Shown: positions 47,715 through 56,657, numbered from the stretch's first letter. The stretch: 64,000 nt of DNA from Cryobacterium sp. HLT2-28 (GCF_004402495.1 NZ_SOFH01000005.1:62001-126000); one strand, 5' to 3'. Numbers and translations: made by a program. Notes: generated by a model from the sequence alone, not told the origin.

Positions 47715-48014
47715 CTAGGGGTGGGGTTCGAGCACAATTTCCAGGCCGGCTGGTGAGTTGGCGGAGAGGAGCAGGGCGTAGACCCAGTCGGAATTGAGGG
47801 GTGGCCTGCGGCTGCCGGCATATTTGTAGGAGAGGGAGATGTTGGGGTGCAACCAGATGGTGGTGCGGCCGATTCCGCTTGGGGGGCTGTCGGTCCAGCT
47901 GAAGTAGCAGCCTTCGCCGTGTTGGAGTTTGGCGGCGATGGCTGCTTCGAGGTGGGCGAGGAGCCGGTCCTCGAGATTGACCGTCAGCGACGCGTTGTAG
48001 GTCAGTTTTCCCAT
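47715..48014 (-). CDS. Microbacteriaceae-type small protein (DUF7882-like)
   Basis: A 99-residue protein starting MGKLTYNASLTVNLEDRLLAH, continuing CYFSWTD, TTIWLHPNISLSYKYAGSR and ANSPAGLEIVLEP. This matches a small family that I recall from Microbacteriaceae (often mis-annotated as ATP-dependent ligase). ATG 48014 is preferred to an earlier in-frame start. Function unknown. Confidence 0.82.
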   Translation of the reverse strand: MGKLTYNASLTVNLEDRLLAHLEAAIAAKLQHGEGCYFSWTDSPPSGIGRTTIWLHPNISLSYKYAGSRRPPLNSDWVYALLLSANSPAGLEIVLEPHP

Positions 48015-48197
48015 GCCAGCACCTCGCCCGGGCGCGACAGACATGGTTCTGGGCACCCCGGATTGTGTCGGTCGGTGTGGGGCGGCCCGGTTGTCGGGAA
48101 GGTACGCATCGGCACTGAGTTTGTCACCAATCGAGTAGGAGAGAACGTCGCGCGGGAACCACGGTGAGGCGGGAACCGTCCTGCCTGTTCCGGCAGG

Positions 48198-48545
48198 TCA
48201 TTCGGTGAAGTCGACGTCGTGCCAGTCGACGTCGGTGGTCGCGATAGTTTCCTCAATTGGATACGACTTCGGCGCCGTCAGCGCGTGGATGCGGGCGTTG
48301 AGCACGGCGATCACCAGAGTCGTGTCGGGCCCCTTCCACGGGGAGAACTCGGGGACACTCATCAGCGCGCTCATCGGGCCCACGACCATGGTCACGATCA
48401 GGGTGTCTCCGTCGTCACCCACGGCGGGGAGGTCCAGGGTCTCGTTGGTGTGACTGATTCCCAGCACTGTGACCAGTTCCAGGAGCGCGTCCGCGACGTC
48501 GTCGGGGGTCAGGAATGACGCCCCACCATACGAGATCCGTTTCAT
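48198..48545 (-). CDS. Microbacteriaceae-type hypothetical protein
   Basis: A 115-residue protein with MKRISYGGASFLTPDDVADALLE at the start, an alternating beta pattern (DTLIVTMVVGPMSALMSV) and an acidic end (TTDVDWHDVDFTE). Proteins of this pattern occur beside the DUF7882-like family in Microbacteriaceae. ATG 48545 starts the conserved part; only a weak Shine-Dalgarno is seen. Function unknown. Confidence 0.75.
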   Translation of the reverse strand: MKRISYGGASFLTPDDVADALLELVTVLGISHTNETLDLPAVGDDGDTLIVTMVVGPMSALMSVPEFSPWKGPDTTLVIAVLNARIHALTAPKSYPIEETIATTDVDWHDVDFTE

Positions 48546-48730
48546 ACACCCCACCATGGCCCCGTGCAAGCCAGTGGCCTAGGCCCTTGCGCACGGCCCC
48601 GAGAGGGAGTGCCCCGTCAGCTGACCCATCACGCGAAGGTGATGCTCTGAGTACCGGCGTCCGGCGTTGCATTGACGAAATGCGAGATCATCAGCAGAGA
48701 CAGCCGCAGTCCGCCGTTACGGTGTCCGCA

Positions 48731-48746
48731 CCGACACCAGTGTCGG
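48731..48746. promoter_or_regulatory. Perfect palindrome in intergenic DNA
   Basis: CCGACACCAGTGTCGG has 7-bp perfect arms with a 2-nt centre. It lies about 185 bp upstream of the hypothetical gene at 48545 and 73 bp beyond the end of the gene at 48820. It may be a regulator site or a weak terminator for the latter; nothing decides. Confidence 0.3.
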
Positions 48747-48819
48747 CGCGGATCGCGCTCGACACGCGTCGGCCGGTCGTCGCCGACATCCGGTGTCAGT
48801 GAGCCATCGGTGGCAGAGG

Positions 48820-49536
48820 TCAGTTCCCGGAAAGGCCGTTTGAGGATGCGTCGGCCGCCACCCGGGCCGCGAACTCGTCCATGCCCCTGGCGATGTTCTC
48901 CTGCCGCGACTCGTCGTCTTCGGGGTCGTCGGGGGCGTCATAAGGCCACGCCATGTACACGTTGGGGTCGATGATGAGGTACGCGGACAGCGAGCTGCGC
49001 GGGATCGATTCATAGTCGCGCACCTGCTCGTCGGAGGCGTCCATGCCCATCCACGCGATGCCCGTGTCTTCGGGCAGGACGACCCAGCCTTGACCGCGGA
49101 ACACTTCGGCGAGATCCGGCGGGACGCTGGCGTGCACCTGGGCGAAACCGCGGGTGGTGAGGGCCGGCGCGAGAGTGTTGAGAAGTTCCCGGCACACCTC
49201 CGCGGATCCCCCGGCGATCAACAGTTCGATGACGGCGGTGCCGTGGTCGCTGACGATGGCATCGTCGATGTCTTCGTCGGTGGAGTCCTCGTCGAGCTGA
49301 TTCTCGTCGACGTAGCTGTCGGGTTCGACGACGACCGCGCCGACGACCCGGCCGTCCTGGGTCTCGGCGACCAGGGCGAGGGCCATGGACTCCATTTGGA
49401 GTTCGATGGTGTCGTCGAAGTAGATCTCGGGCGCGTCATCGATTTCAGCCTGCGGGTTCTCAGCGAACAACGTGACGAACGCTGCCCGGTGACCTGTGCC
49501 CAGGCGTCGGACTCGGAAGCTCGGTTGCTCGCTCAT
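48820..49536 (-). CDS. Acidic hypothetical protein, possibly GNAT-like
   Basis: A 238-residue acidic protein. The start SFRVRRLGTGHRAAFVTLFA and the later SAEVCRELLNTLAPALTTRG and WVVLPEDTGIAWM have the rhythm of a GNAT-type acyltransferase fold, but the acetyl-CoA loop is not visible. The C-terminus is helical and acid-rich. GAAAGG precedes ATG 49536. I do not assign a function. Confidence 0.72.
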   Translation of the reverse strand: MSEQPSFRVRRLGTGHRAAFVTLFAENPQAEIDDAPEIYFDDTIELQMESMALALVAETQDGRVVGAVVVEPDSYVDENQLDEDSTDEDIDDAIVSDHGTAVIELLIAGGSAEVCRELLNTLAPALTTRGFAQVHASVPPDLAEVFRGQGWVVLPEDTGIAWMGMDASDEQVRDYESIPRSSLSAYLIIDPNVYMAWPYDAPDDPEDDESRQENIARGMDEFAARVAADASSNGLSGN

Positions 49537-49729
49537 GCGTGAGCCTTTCAACGATGGTGTGTGTGATGGAACGCTCCGAACGCGGAACACCCGTAGCCAT
49601 CATCCCGCATGGCACGCACTACGGTGCTCGAAACCGGGCCAATCCGCCGTTCCGGCCGATACCCGTCGGGATCGGGGCTCGGACCCACGCCGACCATCCG
49701 ACGTGTACTTCCACGGTTAGGGTGAGCAC

Positions 49730-50644
49730 ATGCGTTGGGGCCGAACATATTTCGCCGTGCAGGCGGTTGCCGGTGCACTGTGGTGGGCCGCCGTGTTCGC
49801 GTCTCCCGTCGTGCGCGACGTGACGCTTGGCGGCCTCGACCCGGTTGCGGTCGCGGTGTTCGACATTCCGCTGTTCGTCGTGGCCTCGTTCGTTGCGGCG
49901 TTCGGCATGAGGTGCGCCGCGATTGTCAGCACCGGCTGGACGGGCGTCGTCGCCATCGCACTCGCCGTGTACGCCACGGTCACCACCGAGGCAGGCTGGG
50001 GCGCTGTCACGATGGCTGCGGCCACCCTCGGATGCGTCGTGGCGCTGTGCCTGGTGATGCTCGGCCGCGTCCCAACCGCCTGGATAATCCGGGGTCCGTT
50101 CGCCTTCCGCCCCGCCGCGATTCGCGCCACCGCTGCGACGAACGTGGCTTCGACGTTCAGGCAGATCGTCGTGTTCTGGGGTCTGTTCCTGGTCGTGATT
50201 CCGCTCATCGTTGCGGCGGTCGAGCAACGCTGGGCCATCGCGCTGCCGTTTCCGGCCTTCGCTGGGTCCGTTGGTGGCGTCGTTCTCCTGGCCGCCAGCA
50301 TCCTGGGCCTCTCGTCGGCATTCGTCATGTCGACCCTCGGAAGCGGCACACCGTTGCCGTCGGCGATGCCCAACCGCCTGGTCATCGCCGGCCCCTACCG
50401 CTGGGTTCGCAACCCGATGGCGCTCTCCGGCATAGTGCAAGGCGCCGCGGTCGGCGTCATGCTGTCGTCGTGGGTCGTGATCGGCTATGCGATCGCTGGT
50501 TCCCTGCTCTGGAACTACGTCATCAGACCACTGGAGGAATCCGACCTCGAGCAACGGTTCGGCGAGGTGTTTCGTCAGTACCGCGAAACGGTGCGGTGCT
50601 GGATTCCGCGAGCACCGGCTTCGTTCCCCTTGATTCATCGATGA
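49730..50644 (+). CDS. Membrane methyltransferase (ICMT/PEMT-like)
   Basis: A 304-residue protein with about seven hydrophobic helices. The C-terminal segment VIAGPYRWVRNPMALSG followed by EESDLEQRFGEVFRQY and WIPR is the isoprenylcysteine carboxymethyltransferase/phospholipid methyltransferase signature that binds SAM. The methylated lipid or protein is unknown. AGGGTGAG precedes ATG 49730. Confidence 0.85.
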   Translation: MRWGRTYFAVQAVAGALWWAAVFASPVVRDVTLGGLDPVAVAVFDIPLFVVASFVAAFGMRCAAIVSTGWTGVVAIALAVYATVTTEAGWGAVTMAAATLGCVVALCLVMLGRVPTAWIIRGPFAFRPAAIRATAATNVASTFRQIVVFWGLFLVVIPLIVAAVEQRWAIALPFPAFAGSVGGVVLLAASILGLSSAFVMSTLGSGTPLPSAMPNRLVIAGPYRWVRNPMALSGIVQGAAVGVMLSSWVVIGYAIAGSLLWNYVIRPLEESDLEQRFGEVFRQYRETVRCWIPRAPASFPLIHR

Positions 50645-50763
50645 CGAGGCATTAGCGCGCGCATTGCCGGGCACAGAAGCCTCCCATTCCCGCCGCGCGA
50701 TAATGTGGACACCATTGCCGCCGCCCTGCTCCAGGGCGACGCCCCCAATCCGAGGAGAACTAC

Positions 50764-51642
50764 ATGTCGGTCGGCTTGCTCGCCGTAGTCGATGACATCC
50801 TGACCGCCGCCCTCAAGGCGAGCGCGAAGACCGCCGGCGTCGTCATCGACGACGCGGCCGTCACCCCGCAGTACGTTCAGGGGCTCACGCCGGCGCGCGA
50901 ACTGCACGTGGTCTGGCGAATCACACTGGGCAGTCTGTTCAACAAGTTCGTCATCATCATCCCGCTCGCCTTGCTCCTGTCCGCGTTCGCTCCGTGGGTG
51001 TTGCCGTTTCTGCTCATCCTCGGCGGCAGCTACCTGTGCTTCGAGGGTGCGGAAAAGGTCACCGAATGGTTCGGCGCGCATCACGACACCGGCGACACTG
51101 AGCTGCGGGATGAGCGCAAGCTCGTCTTCGGCGCGATCCGCACCGACCTCATCCTCAGCACCGAGATCATGCTCATCGCGCTGGCCAGTCTCGATCCCGA
51201 TTTTGGGATCTGGATGACGCTCGGCGCGCTTGTCGTGATCGGCCTTGGGATGACGGTGCTCGTCTACGGCACGGTGGCGCTGCTCGTCAAGATCGACGAC
51301 ATCGGGCTGGCGCTGATGAAGAACTCGGTCAGACGGGTGCGACGCGCCGGCGCGCGCATCGTTCGATCGATGCCCGCCGTGTTCCGGGTGATCGGGATCG
51401 TCGGCACGGTCGCCATGTTGTGGGTGGGCGGCCATTTGGTGATCACCAACCTCGCCGACACGTTCTGGCACGGCCCCGCCGACATGCTGCACGCCGTGAC
51501 GCGCGCCGTCGAGGCTGCCGGCCCGGTCGTCGTCTGGATCACCGACACCGCGCTGTCGGCCGTGTTCGGGCTGACGCTTGGCCTGATCATTGTCGCGGCT
51601 GTTCTCCCGCTGACGCTCGCCCGTCGGACACGAGACCGGTAG
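50764..51642 (+). CDS. DUF808 (YedI-like) membrane protein
   Basis: A 292-residue polytopic protein. ASAKTAGVVIDDAAVTPQYV and RITLGSLFNKFVIIIPLALLL with LGGSYLCFEGAEKV identify DUF808. The C-terminus has three helices. GAGGAGAA precedes the ATG. The usual N-terminal LDDIA repeat is shorter here than in the E. coli form. Function unknown. Confidence 0.9.
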   Translation: MSVGLLAVVDDILTAALKASAKTAGVVIDDAAVTPQYVQGLTPARELHVVWRITLGSLFNKFVIIIPLALLLSAFAPWVLPFLLILGGSYLCFEGAEKVTEWFGAHHDTGDTELRDERKLVFGAIRTDLILSTEIMLIALASLDPDFGIWMTLGALVVIGLGMTVLVYGTVALLVKIDDIGLALMKNSVRRVRRAGARIVRSMPAVFRVIGIVGTVAMLWVGGHLVITNLADTFWHGPADMLHAVTRAVEAAGPVVVWITDTALSAVFGLTLGLIIVAAVLPLTLARRTRDR

Positions 51643-51705
51643 CCCTCACCAGTCACGCCACTGTTGACGCCAGCCGGGCGATGGCCGAGTCGATCGGCGG
51701 CATCA

Positions 51706-52020
51706 GTGCGCGGACTCACCAAGGCGGCGGCCCTTGATCTCGGCGCAGACAACATCCGTGTGGTCTCGGTTCGCCCGGGCAGCATCCGCACAGCGATGAC
51801 GGCCGGACTGGAGGGTTCGGAGATGTACGCGACGCAGCCAATCCCGCGGATAGGCGAGCCGGAGGAAGTGGCGAAGCTGATTCTGTACCTGGTCGCCGAC
51901 GCAACCTACTCCACGGGCATCGACTTCATCGCGGATGGCGGCGGGACGGTGGGGCCAGGTCCTGAACGTGTAGGCGTGTTCCGCTGTTCGGATTCCGCAT
52001 CCCTGACCTCGTCGGGGTGA
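51706..52020 (+). pseudogene. C-terminal remnant of an SDR dehydrogenase
   Basis: The frame reads VRGLTKAAALDLGADNIRVV, SVRPGSIRTAMT, PIPRIGEPEEVAKLILYLV and GIDFIADGG. This is the last third of a short-chain dehydrogenase, beginning after its catalytic YxxxK. The cofactor-binding half is missing upstream and the end runs into foreign sequence after about 51965. Confidence 0.75.
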
Positions 52021-52436
52021 GCCTCCACCACCGGCCGGAACGGGATCGACGACGCAATCGCGAACACGGTGAGCAGCGAGAACGCGAGCAGTGCGACCCA
52101 GACGCCGCGCGCCTCGGTCATCGCGAGACGTGGTCCGGCGATGTCGAACGTCGTGAGCGTCACGCCGAGGATCAGCAGGGCGCTCAGCACGCCGCAGACG
52201 ATGCGCGCCGTGAGGCGGCCTCGCCCCGAGATGGCGAACCCTCCGCCGATGGCGAGCAGCGCAACCGCTATGGCTCCCCCGCCCAGGCCCTGCGTGAGAA
52301 GCGCCAGGATGGCGTCGGGGAGGAGCATCGGGGCGATGGCGAACGCCGCGGGCGCGGCACCGAGCCACCGCCACCGGCGGCCTCCTCCGCTCAACCGAAT
52401 CGTGTGCGCCCACCCCAGCTCAGCATCGTCGCACAC
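51906..52436 (-). CDS. Small membrane protein, possibly truncated
   Basis: An open frame of 176 residues with four hydrophobic segments (AAPAAFAIAPMLLP, AIAVALLAIGGGFAI, IVCGVLSALLILGVTL, ALLAFSLLTVFAIASSI). It starts at GTG 52436 without a clear Shine-Dalgarno. The last 35 residues are polar and run antisense through the SDR remnant, so the true end is probably lost. I do not recognise the family; it may be a fragment. Confidence 0.5.
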   Translation of the reverse strand: MCDDAELGWAHTIRLSGGGRRWRWLGAAPAAFAIAPMLLPDAILALLTQGLGGGAIAVALLAIGGGFAISGRGRLTARIVCGVLSALLILGVTLTTFDIAGPRLAMTEARGVWVALLAFSLLTVFAIASSIPFRPVVEAHPDEVRDAESEQRNTPTRSGPGPTVPPPSAMKSMPVE

Positions 52437-52886
52437 GATCGGCCCGCCGCCGCCCACCTGTACGAAATGCTCAGCCCGCACGGACACCTGCACGTGATGC
52501 CGACCGTCATGACCCCTTACGGGGGCGCGGTCGCTCTCTACCTCGGCGATCTCGCGGCATTCCTGGGACGTTCCGCGAGTGCGCGGACGCACTACGAGGC
52601 GGCGCTCTCGAGCAGCCAGGACATGCACGCGCCCGCATTCTCGCGCCGGGCGCGAGAGGCGATTGCGCGACTCGGTCCGCCCACGTCTCCGCGTTCGCCG
52701 CTGTCTCTGCGCGAGGCGGAGGTCGCCGAGCTAGTCGGGGCGGGGATGACCAATCGCGAAGTGGCGCATCGGCTGTTCCTGTCGGAGCGAACCGTCGAGA
52801 ACCATGTCAGCAACATCCTGCATCGCGTGGGCCTGCCGAATCGCGCTGCCGTCGCCGCATGGGTATCGCGGCAGCACCCCGCCTGA
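52416..52886 (+). pseudogene. C-terminal remnant of a LuxR-family regulator
   Basis: The frame reads VAHDRPAAAHLYEML, GGAVALYLGDLAAFLGR, HYEAALSSSQDMHAPAF and a full LuxR helix-turn-helix (LREAEVAELVGAGMTNREVA, LFLSERTVENHVSNIL). The ATPase and sensor parts of such large regulators are absent upstream. An ATG at 52467 could still give a truncated DNA-binding protein, so function is not excluded. Confidence 0.7.
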
Positions 52887-52919
52887 CTGGCCGGATCAAC
52901 CCGGTGATTCCCGGTGGCA

Positions 52920-53018
52920 CTACTCACCCTCCGCAGGCGTCGACCCCTGCGGGGTGACGACAACCTTGCCGAGCGCCCGCCCTTCGCCCACGTAGGCGAG
53001 CGCCTGCGGCACCAATCT
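52920..53018 (-). pseudogene. C-terminal scrap of a quinone-oxidoreductase-like dehydrogenase
   Basis: The minus strand reads RLVPQALAYVGEGRALGKVV and ends about 13 residues later at TAG 52920. ALAYVGEGRARGKVV is the typical end of zinc-type/QOR dehydrogenases in actinobacteria. No longer frame remains upstream. Confidence 0.5.
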
Positions 53019-53114
53019 CGTCGCGGAGTGAAGAATCGTTCATGCCGTCAAGGTATCAGCGGAGAGTTCTCTGCCCGACACTCGGGTGAGCCAGATCGGA
53101 TTCCCCGGTCCGCA

Positions 53115-53756
53115 TCAGCGTCGGAAAGTGACGTGGATGACGCCGCTCTCCGCCACCTCGGATGACACGTCGTACCCGTCCTCCAGCCGATGCAGATCGT
53201 CCCAGAGATGGTGACCTCGGCCGAGGACGATGGGCGTGATCGCGACATGCAGGCGGTCGATCAGGCCGGCCCGGAGGAAGTCGCGCACCACGCTCGCTCC
53301 CCCGCCGATCCGGATGTCGCCGTCACCGGCCAGGTGCCGTGCCTCGGCGAGCGCCTCGTCCGGGGACATGGTGCGGAATTCGAACCGTGTGCCGTTCGGG
53401 AACTCGATAGGAGGGCGCGGAGTGTGCGTGAGGACGAGGACGGGAAAGCCGAACGGCGGTTCCTCTCCCCACCACCCACGCCAGTCGGGATCGTCCGGGA
53501 AGGCGTGGAGTCCGAACATCCCGGCGCCCATGATCTCGGCGCCGACTCCCTCGAAGTAGGCCTGCGCGTAGCGATCATCGATCCCGGTCGTCCCGGCGCC
53601 GTTCTCCTCGTGCATGACCCGTTCCCGAAAAGTCCGTGTGGCCGTGTAGGGGGCGACCAGGCGACCCCAATCCTCGCCGAACATGTTCTCCGGCGTCTGG
53701 TCGGTTGTCGCGGCAACGCCGTCGAGGGAGAGATTGAGGTCGGCGCGAACGGCCAT
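53115..53756 (-). CDS. Dihydrofolate-reductase-like (RibD C-terminal) protein
   Basis: A 213-residue RibD_C/DHFR-fold protein: ADLNLSLDGVAA at the start, RYAQAYFEGVGAEIMGAGMFG in the middle, IRIGGGASVVRDFLRAGLID and HVAITPIVLGRGHHLW at the end. It probably binds NADPH and reduces a small molecule. AAGGAGTACCC sits upstream of ATG 53756. It follows the MarR gene on the same strand with a 95-bp gap. Confidence 0.87.
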   Translation of the reverse strand: MAVRADLNLSLDGVAATTDQTPENMFGEDWGRLVAPYTATRTFRERVMHEENGAGTTGIDDRYAQAYFEGVGAEIMGAGMFGLHAFPDDPDWRGWWGEEPPFGFPVLVLTHTPRPPIEFPNGTRFEFRTMSPDEALAEARHLAGDGDIRIGGGASVVRDFLRAGLIDRLHVAITPIVLGRGHHLWDDLHRLEDGYDVSSEVAESGVIHVTFRR

Positions 53757-53851
53757 GGGTACTCCTTGGTCCGTGAATGTATAAGGTCCAAATTTTCACG
53801 GCTCCCGCGCCGTGTCAACTCGCTCTTAAGACACGGTGATCGTGAGGAGCG

Positions 53852-54334
53852 TCACGCCTCGCTGGCGAGCATCCGGCCGTCGGGGTCCAGTCGCTTGAGC
53901 ATCGCCGCCGAGATCGCTGAGAGCTGCGCGACCTGTTCGGCGGTCAGCGCGTCGAGGACGAACCCGCGGACCGCCCCGACGTGCCCGGGGGCGGCGGCCA
54001 CGACCTTCGCCCAACCGGCTTCGGTGAGCGTGACGTTCGTCGCGCGGCGATCCTCCGGGCACAGCGAGCGTGCGACGAACCCGGCGCTCTCGAGGCGGGA
54101 GATCACGCGTGACAAGCGAGGAAGGCTTGCGTTGGTGCGAGCCGCGAGTGCGCTCGTGCGAAGGATGCGGCCGGGTGCCTCGGAGAGCATCGCCAGGGTG
54201 AAGTACTCGAAGTGAGTCAGGTCCTCGTCGGTCACGAGCTGAAGGTCCAGGGCCGCGGGGAGGAGTTCAAGCACAGCGGTGAAGCGCACCCAGGTCGTGC
54301 GCTCGTCGGCGGACAGCCATCTCGTCTCGGTCAT
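53852..54334 (-). CDS. MarR-family transcriptional regulator
   Basis: A 160-residue MarR protein. The winged helix reads LRTSALAARTNASLPRLSRV, ISRLESAGFVAR and EDRRATNVTLTEAG. It is divergent from the NAD(P)-binding protein gene, and the gap holds three related 12-mers. ATG 54334 is taken; ATG 54343 is also possible. It is likely to repress its own gene and the redox operon at 54468-56657. Confidence 0.88.
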   Translation of the reverse strand: MTETRWLSADERTTWVRFTAVLELLPAALDLQLVTDEDLTHFEYFTLAMLSEAPGRILRTSALAARTNASLPRLSRVISRLESAGFVARSLCPEDRRATNVTLTEAGWAKVVAAAPGHVGAVRGFVLDALTAEQVAQLSAISAAMLKRLDPDGRMLASEA

Positions 54335-54354
54335 GAGGAACATCCTACCGATAG

Positions 54355-54423
54355 TTGTACATGCAATGAATCGGTGGGTAATAGTTGCACCTACAAGCAA
54401 TTGATGTATAGTTGCATCTACAA
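54355..54423. promoter_or_regulatory. Three MarR-type operator-like sites
   Basis: TTGTACATGCAA (54355-54366), TTGCACCTACAA (54385-54396) and TTGCATCTACAA (54412-54423) all follow TTG-N6-CAA and are preceded by TAG. Starts are 30 and 27 bp apart, close to whole helical turns. They fill the gap between marR and the redox operon. Confidence 0.65.
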
Positions 54424-54467
54424 GTAATCCGCAGTCCGCGGTACGCCTCGATAGACAGGACACGAAC

Positions 54468-55046
54468 ATGACGAGCTTCACGATCATCGGAACCGGCAAC
54501 ATGGGTAGTGCGATCGGGGGCGTCCTCGCCGCCGGCGGCAGCGGCGTCACTCATGTCACCCATGAGGAGGTCGGAACTGCGCCACTGACCGGCGACGTCG
54601 TCATCCTGGCCGTCCCTTACTCCGCCCTCGACGGCATCCTTGCCGCCTACAGTGAGCAGCTCGCGGGCAAGACCGTCGTCGACATCACGAACCCGCTCGA
54701 TTTCGCAACCTTCGACTCACTCGTGGTGCAGGCCGGAAGCTCAGCCGCCGCGCAGCTCCAGGCGCAACTGCCGGGCAGCAAAGTCCTGAAGGCCTTCAAC
54801 ACCAACTTCGCAGCGACCCTCGCGAGCAAAACGATCGGAGGGCTGACCACGACGGTGCTCGTTGCCGGTGACGACCTGGACGCGAAGGCTGCGCTCATCG
54901 CCGCGGTCGAGGCTGGCGGCGTTTCCGCCCTGGACGCCGGATCGCTCTCCCGCGCCCACGAGCTCGAGGCGCTGGGTTTCCTGCAGCTTGCCCTCGCGGC
55001 CCGCGAGAAGATCGCCTGGACCGCGGGCCTCGCCGTCGTCCGCTGA
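54468..55046 (+). CDS. F420/NADP oxidoreductase-like protein
   Basis: A 192-residue NAD(P)-binding protein of the F420-dependent NADP reductase family. FTIIGTGNMGSAIGGVLAAG (4-23) is the Rossmann motif; VVILAVPYSAL, DITNPLDF and KAFNTNFAATL are family blocks. It is probably an NADPH-using reductase with F420 or another partner. First gene of an operon with a VOC protein and a hydrolase, under MarR control by inference. Confidence 0.87.
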   Translation: MTSFTIIGTGNMGSAIGGVLAAGGSGVTHVTHEEVGTAPLTGDVVILAVPYSALDGILAAYSEQLAGKTVVDITNPLDFATFDSLVVQAGSSAAAQLQAQLPGSKVLKAFNTNFAATLASKTIGGLTTTVLVAGDDLDAKAALIAAVEAGGVSALDAGSLSRAHELEALGFLQLALAAREKIAWTAGLAVVR

Positions 55047-55053
55047 CCACATT

Positions 55054-55079
55054 GGTGGGGCCGGAATCCTGGCCCCACC
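55054..55079. terminator. Intercistronic hairpin
   Basis: GGTGGGGCC and GGCCCCACC form a 9-bp perfect stem with an 8-nt loop, directly between the reductase-like and VOC genes. It may attenuate or stabilise the mRNA rather than end it, since both genes look co-regulated. Confidence 0.45.
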
Positions 55080-55095
55080 GCCGAAGAGGAGCACC

Positions 55096-56013
55096 ATGAT
55101 GAGCGTGTCAACTGACGAACGGTCTATCAACACCGAGACCTCGATGGGCGCGGTGACCCTGCGGGTCGGCGACCTTGAGGGCCTGTCGGACTACTATTCG
55201 CGAGCGTTCGCGATGGAACCCCTCGAGGAGCGCAGCACGGGCCGAGAGGTGCACCGGGTTCTCGGCCGGGGTCTGACACCGCTCGTGCGGCTGATCCACA
55301 CCCCGGACCTGCCCGGGGGTGACCCGCGTCAGGCGGGCTTGTTCCATACCGCGTTCCTTTTCGAGAGCCCTGCCAGTCTCGCGGCGACCGTCTACCGTGC
55401 CGCGCAGGACTCCCGCAGCCGCTTCGTCGGGTCGAGCGACCACCTCGTGAGCGAGGCGTTCTACTTCACCGATCCCGAGGGCAACGGCGTTGAACTCTAT
55501 ACCGACCGGGACCGTGACCTGTGGGTTCGCCAGGGCACCGAGATCCAGATGGACACCCGATACCTCGACCCCAAGGCCTACCTGCAGCGCCATCTCGTCC
55601 AGGAGACTCCGGACGAGGTGGCGTCGCTGGCAGGAACGGTCGGACATGTCCACCTGCAGGTGGGCGATCTGCACACCGCCCGCGCCTTCTATGTCGACGC
55701 GCTCGGCTTCGACGCGACGCAGACCCGCTACACCGGCGCACTGTTCGTAGCCGCGGGCGGCTACCACCACCACATCGCCATGAACGTGTGGAACAGCCGT
55801 GGCGCTGGGCCGCGCGCGGCGACCCTGGGTCTCGGCGACGTCGCGGTGACGGTCCCTGGCGCGGCAGACTTGGAGTCCCTCATGGCGAGGCTGCGGGCCC
55901 GATCGATTCCGTTCGGCAACGACGGCCGTTCCGTGACCGTCACCGACCCGTGGGGCACGCACGTCACCGTCGCCCTGCCCGACCTCTCTACCGAGGAGCT
56001 CCTCACCCGATGA
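55096..56013 (+). CDS. Two-domain VOC (glyoxalase/dioxygenase-like) protein
   Basis: A 305-residue protein with two VOC modules: VTLRVGDLEGLSDYYSRAFA to FTDPEGNGVELYTDR, and VGHVHLQVGDLHTARAFYVD to VTDPWGTHVTVAL. His in HVHLQ and Glu in VELYTD are plausible metal ligands. The YHHHIAMNVWNSRG block is common in extradiol-dioxygenase-like members. GAGGAGC precedes ATG 55096. Its end overlaps the next start (ATGA). Confidence 0.87.
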   Translation: MMSVSTDERSINTETSMGAVTLRVGDLEGLSDYYSRAFAMEPLEERSTGREVHRVLGRGLTPLVRLIHTPDLPGGDPRQAGLFHTAFLFESPASLAATVYRAAQDSRSRFVGSSDHLVSEAFYFTDPEGNGVELYTDRDRDLWVRQGTEIQMDTRYLDPKAYLQRHLVQETPDEVASLAGTVGHVHLQVGDLHTARAFYVDALGFDATQTRYTGALFVAAGGYHHHIAMNVWNSRGAGPRAATLGLGDVAVTVPGAADLESLMARLRARSIPFGNDGRSVTVTDPWGTHVTVALPDLSTEELLTR

Positions 56014-56657
56014 ACACCCTGTTGCGTGATGTGCGGTCGCCAGGCTGGGCGACGGCCGGCACCACCTCCGCCATCGCCATCTTCCTGCATGGTTTCGGAT
56101 CGAACGAACGAGACCTGACCGGCCTCGCCCCTGCTCTGGCACTGACGATGCCGTGGGCCGCTCTGCGCGCCCCGATTGAACTGGGGAATGGCGGGGCCGC
56201 GTGGTTCACCATCACGACCCCCGGCAGTCCGGACCCGGGGCCGGTCGCCGAAGCAACGGATGCGATCTGGGCGTGGGTTGATGCGGAGGTGGGTCCGGGC
56301 ATCCGCGTGGTTCCCATCGGTTTTTCTCAAGGCGGCCTGATGGCCAGCCAGCTCCTGCGCACGCGCCCCGAGCGGGTGCTCGCCCCGGTCGTGCTCGGCG
56401 GTTTCGTGCAGGGCGCTGCCCAGCCAGGTGACCCGACACTCGCCGTGAGCCGCCCGCCGATGTTCTGGGGGCGCGGCGCCGACGACCGCGTCATCGCCGA
56501 ACCAGCGATCGTGCGCACCAGCGGCTTCCTCCCGCATCACACCTCCCTCGTGGCGCGGGTCTACCCGGGCTTGGCTCACGGCATCAACACGGCCGAGATC
56601 AACGACGTGCGCGACTTCCTCACCACCCACGTTGGCGTCGGCGCCGTCAGAGCATGA
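56010..56657 (+). CDS. Alpha/beta hydrolase (carboxylesterase-type)
   Basis: A 215-residue phospholipase/carboxylesterase-family enzyme. AIFLHGFGSNERDL is the oxyanion side, GFSQGG carries the nucleophilic Ser, GADDRV the Asp and LAHGIN the His. ATG 56010 overlaps the VOC stop. In many actinobacteria such an esterase pairs with a VOC protein, which supports a shared aromatic or ester substrate. Confidence 0.9.
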   Translation: MNTLLRDVRSPGWATAGTTSAIAIFLHGFGSNERDLTGLAPALALTMPWAALRAPIELGNGGAAWFTITTPGSPDPGPVAEATDAIWAWVDAEVGPGIRVVPIGFSQGGLMASQLLRTRPERVLAPVVLGGFVQGAAQPGDPTLAVSRPPMFWGRGADDRVIAEPAIVRTSGFLPHHTSLVARVYPGLAHGINTAEINDVRDFLTTHVGVGAVRA

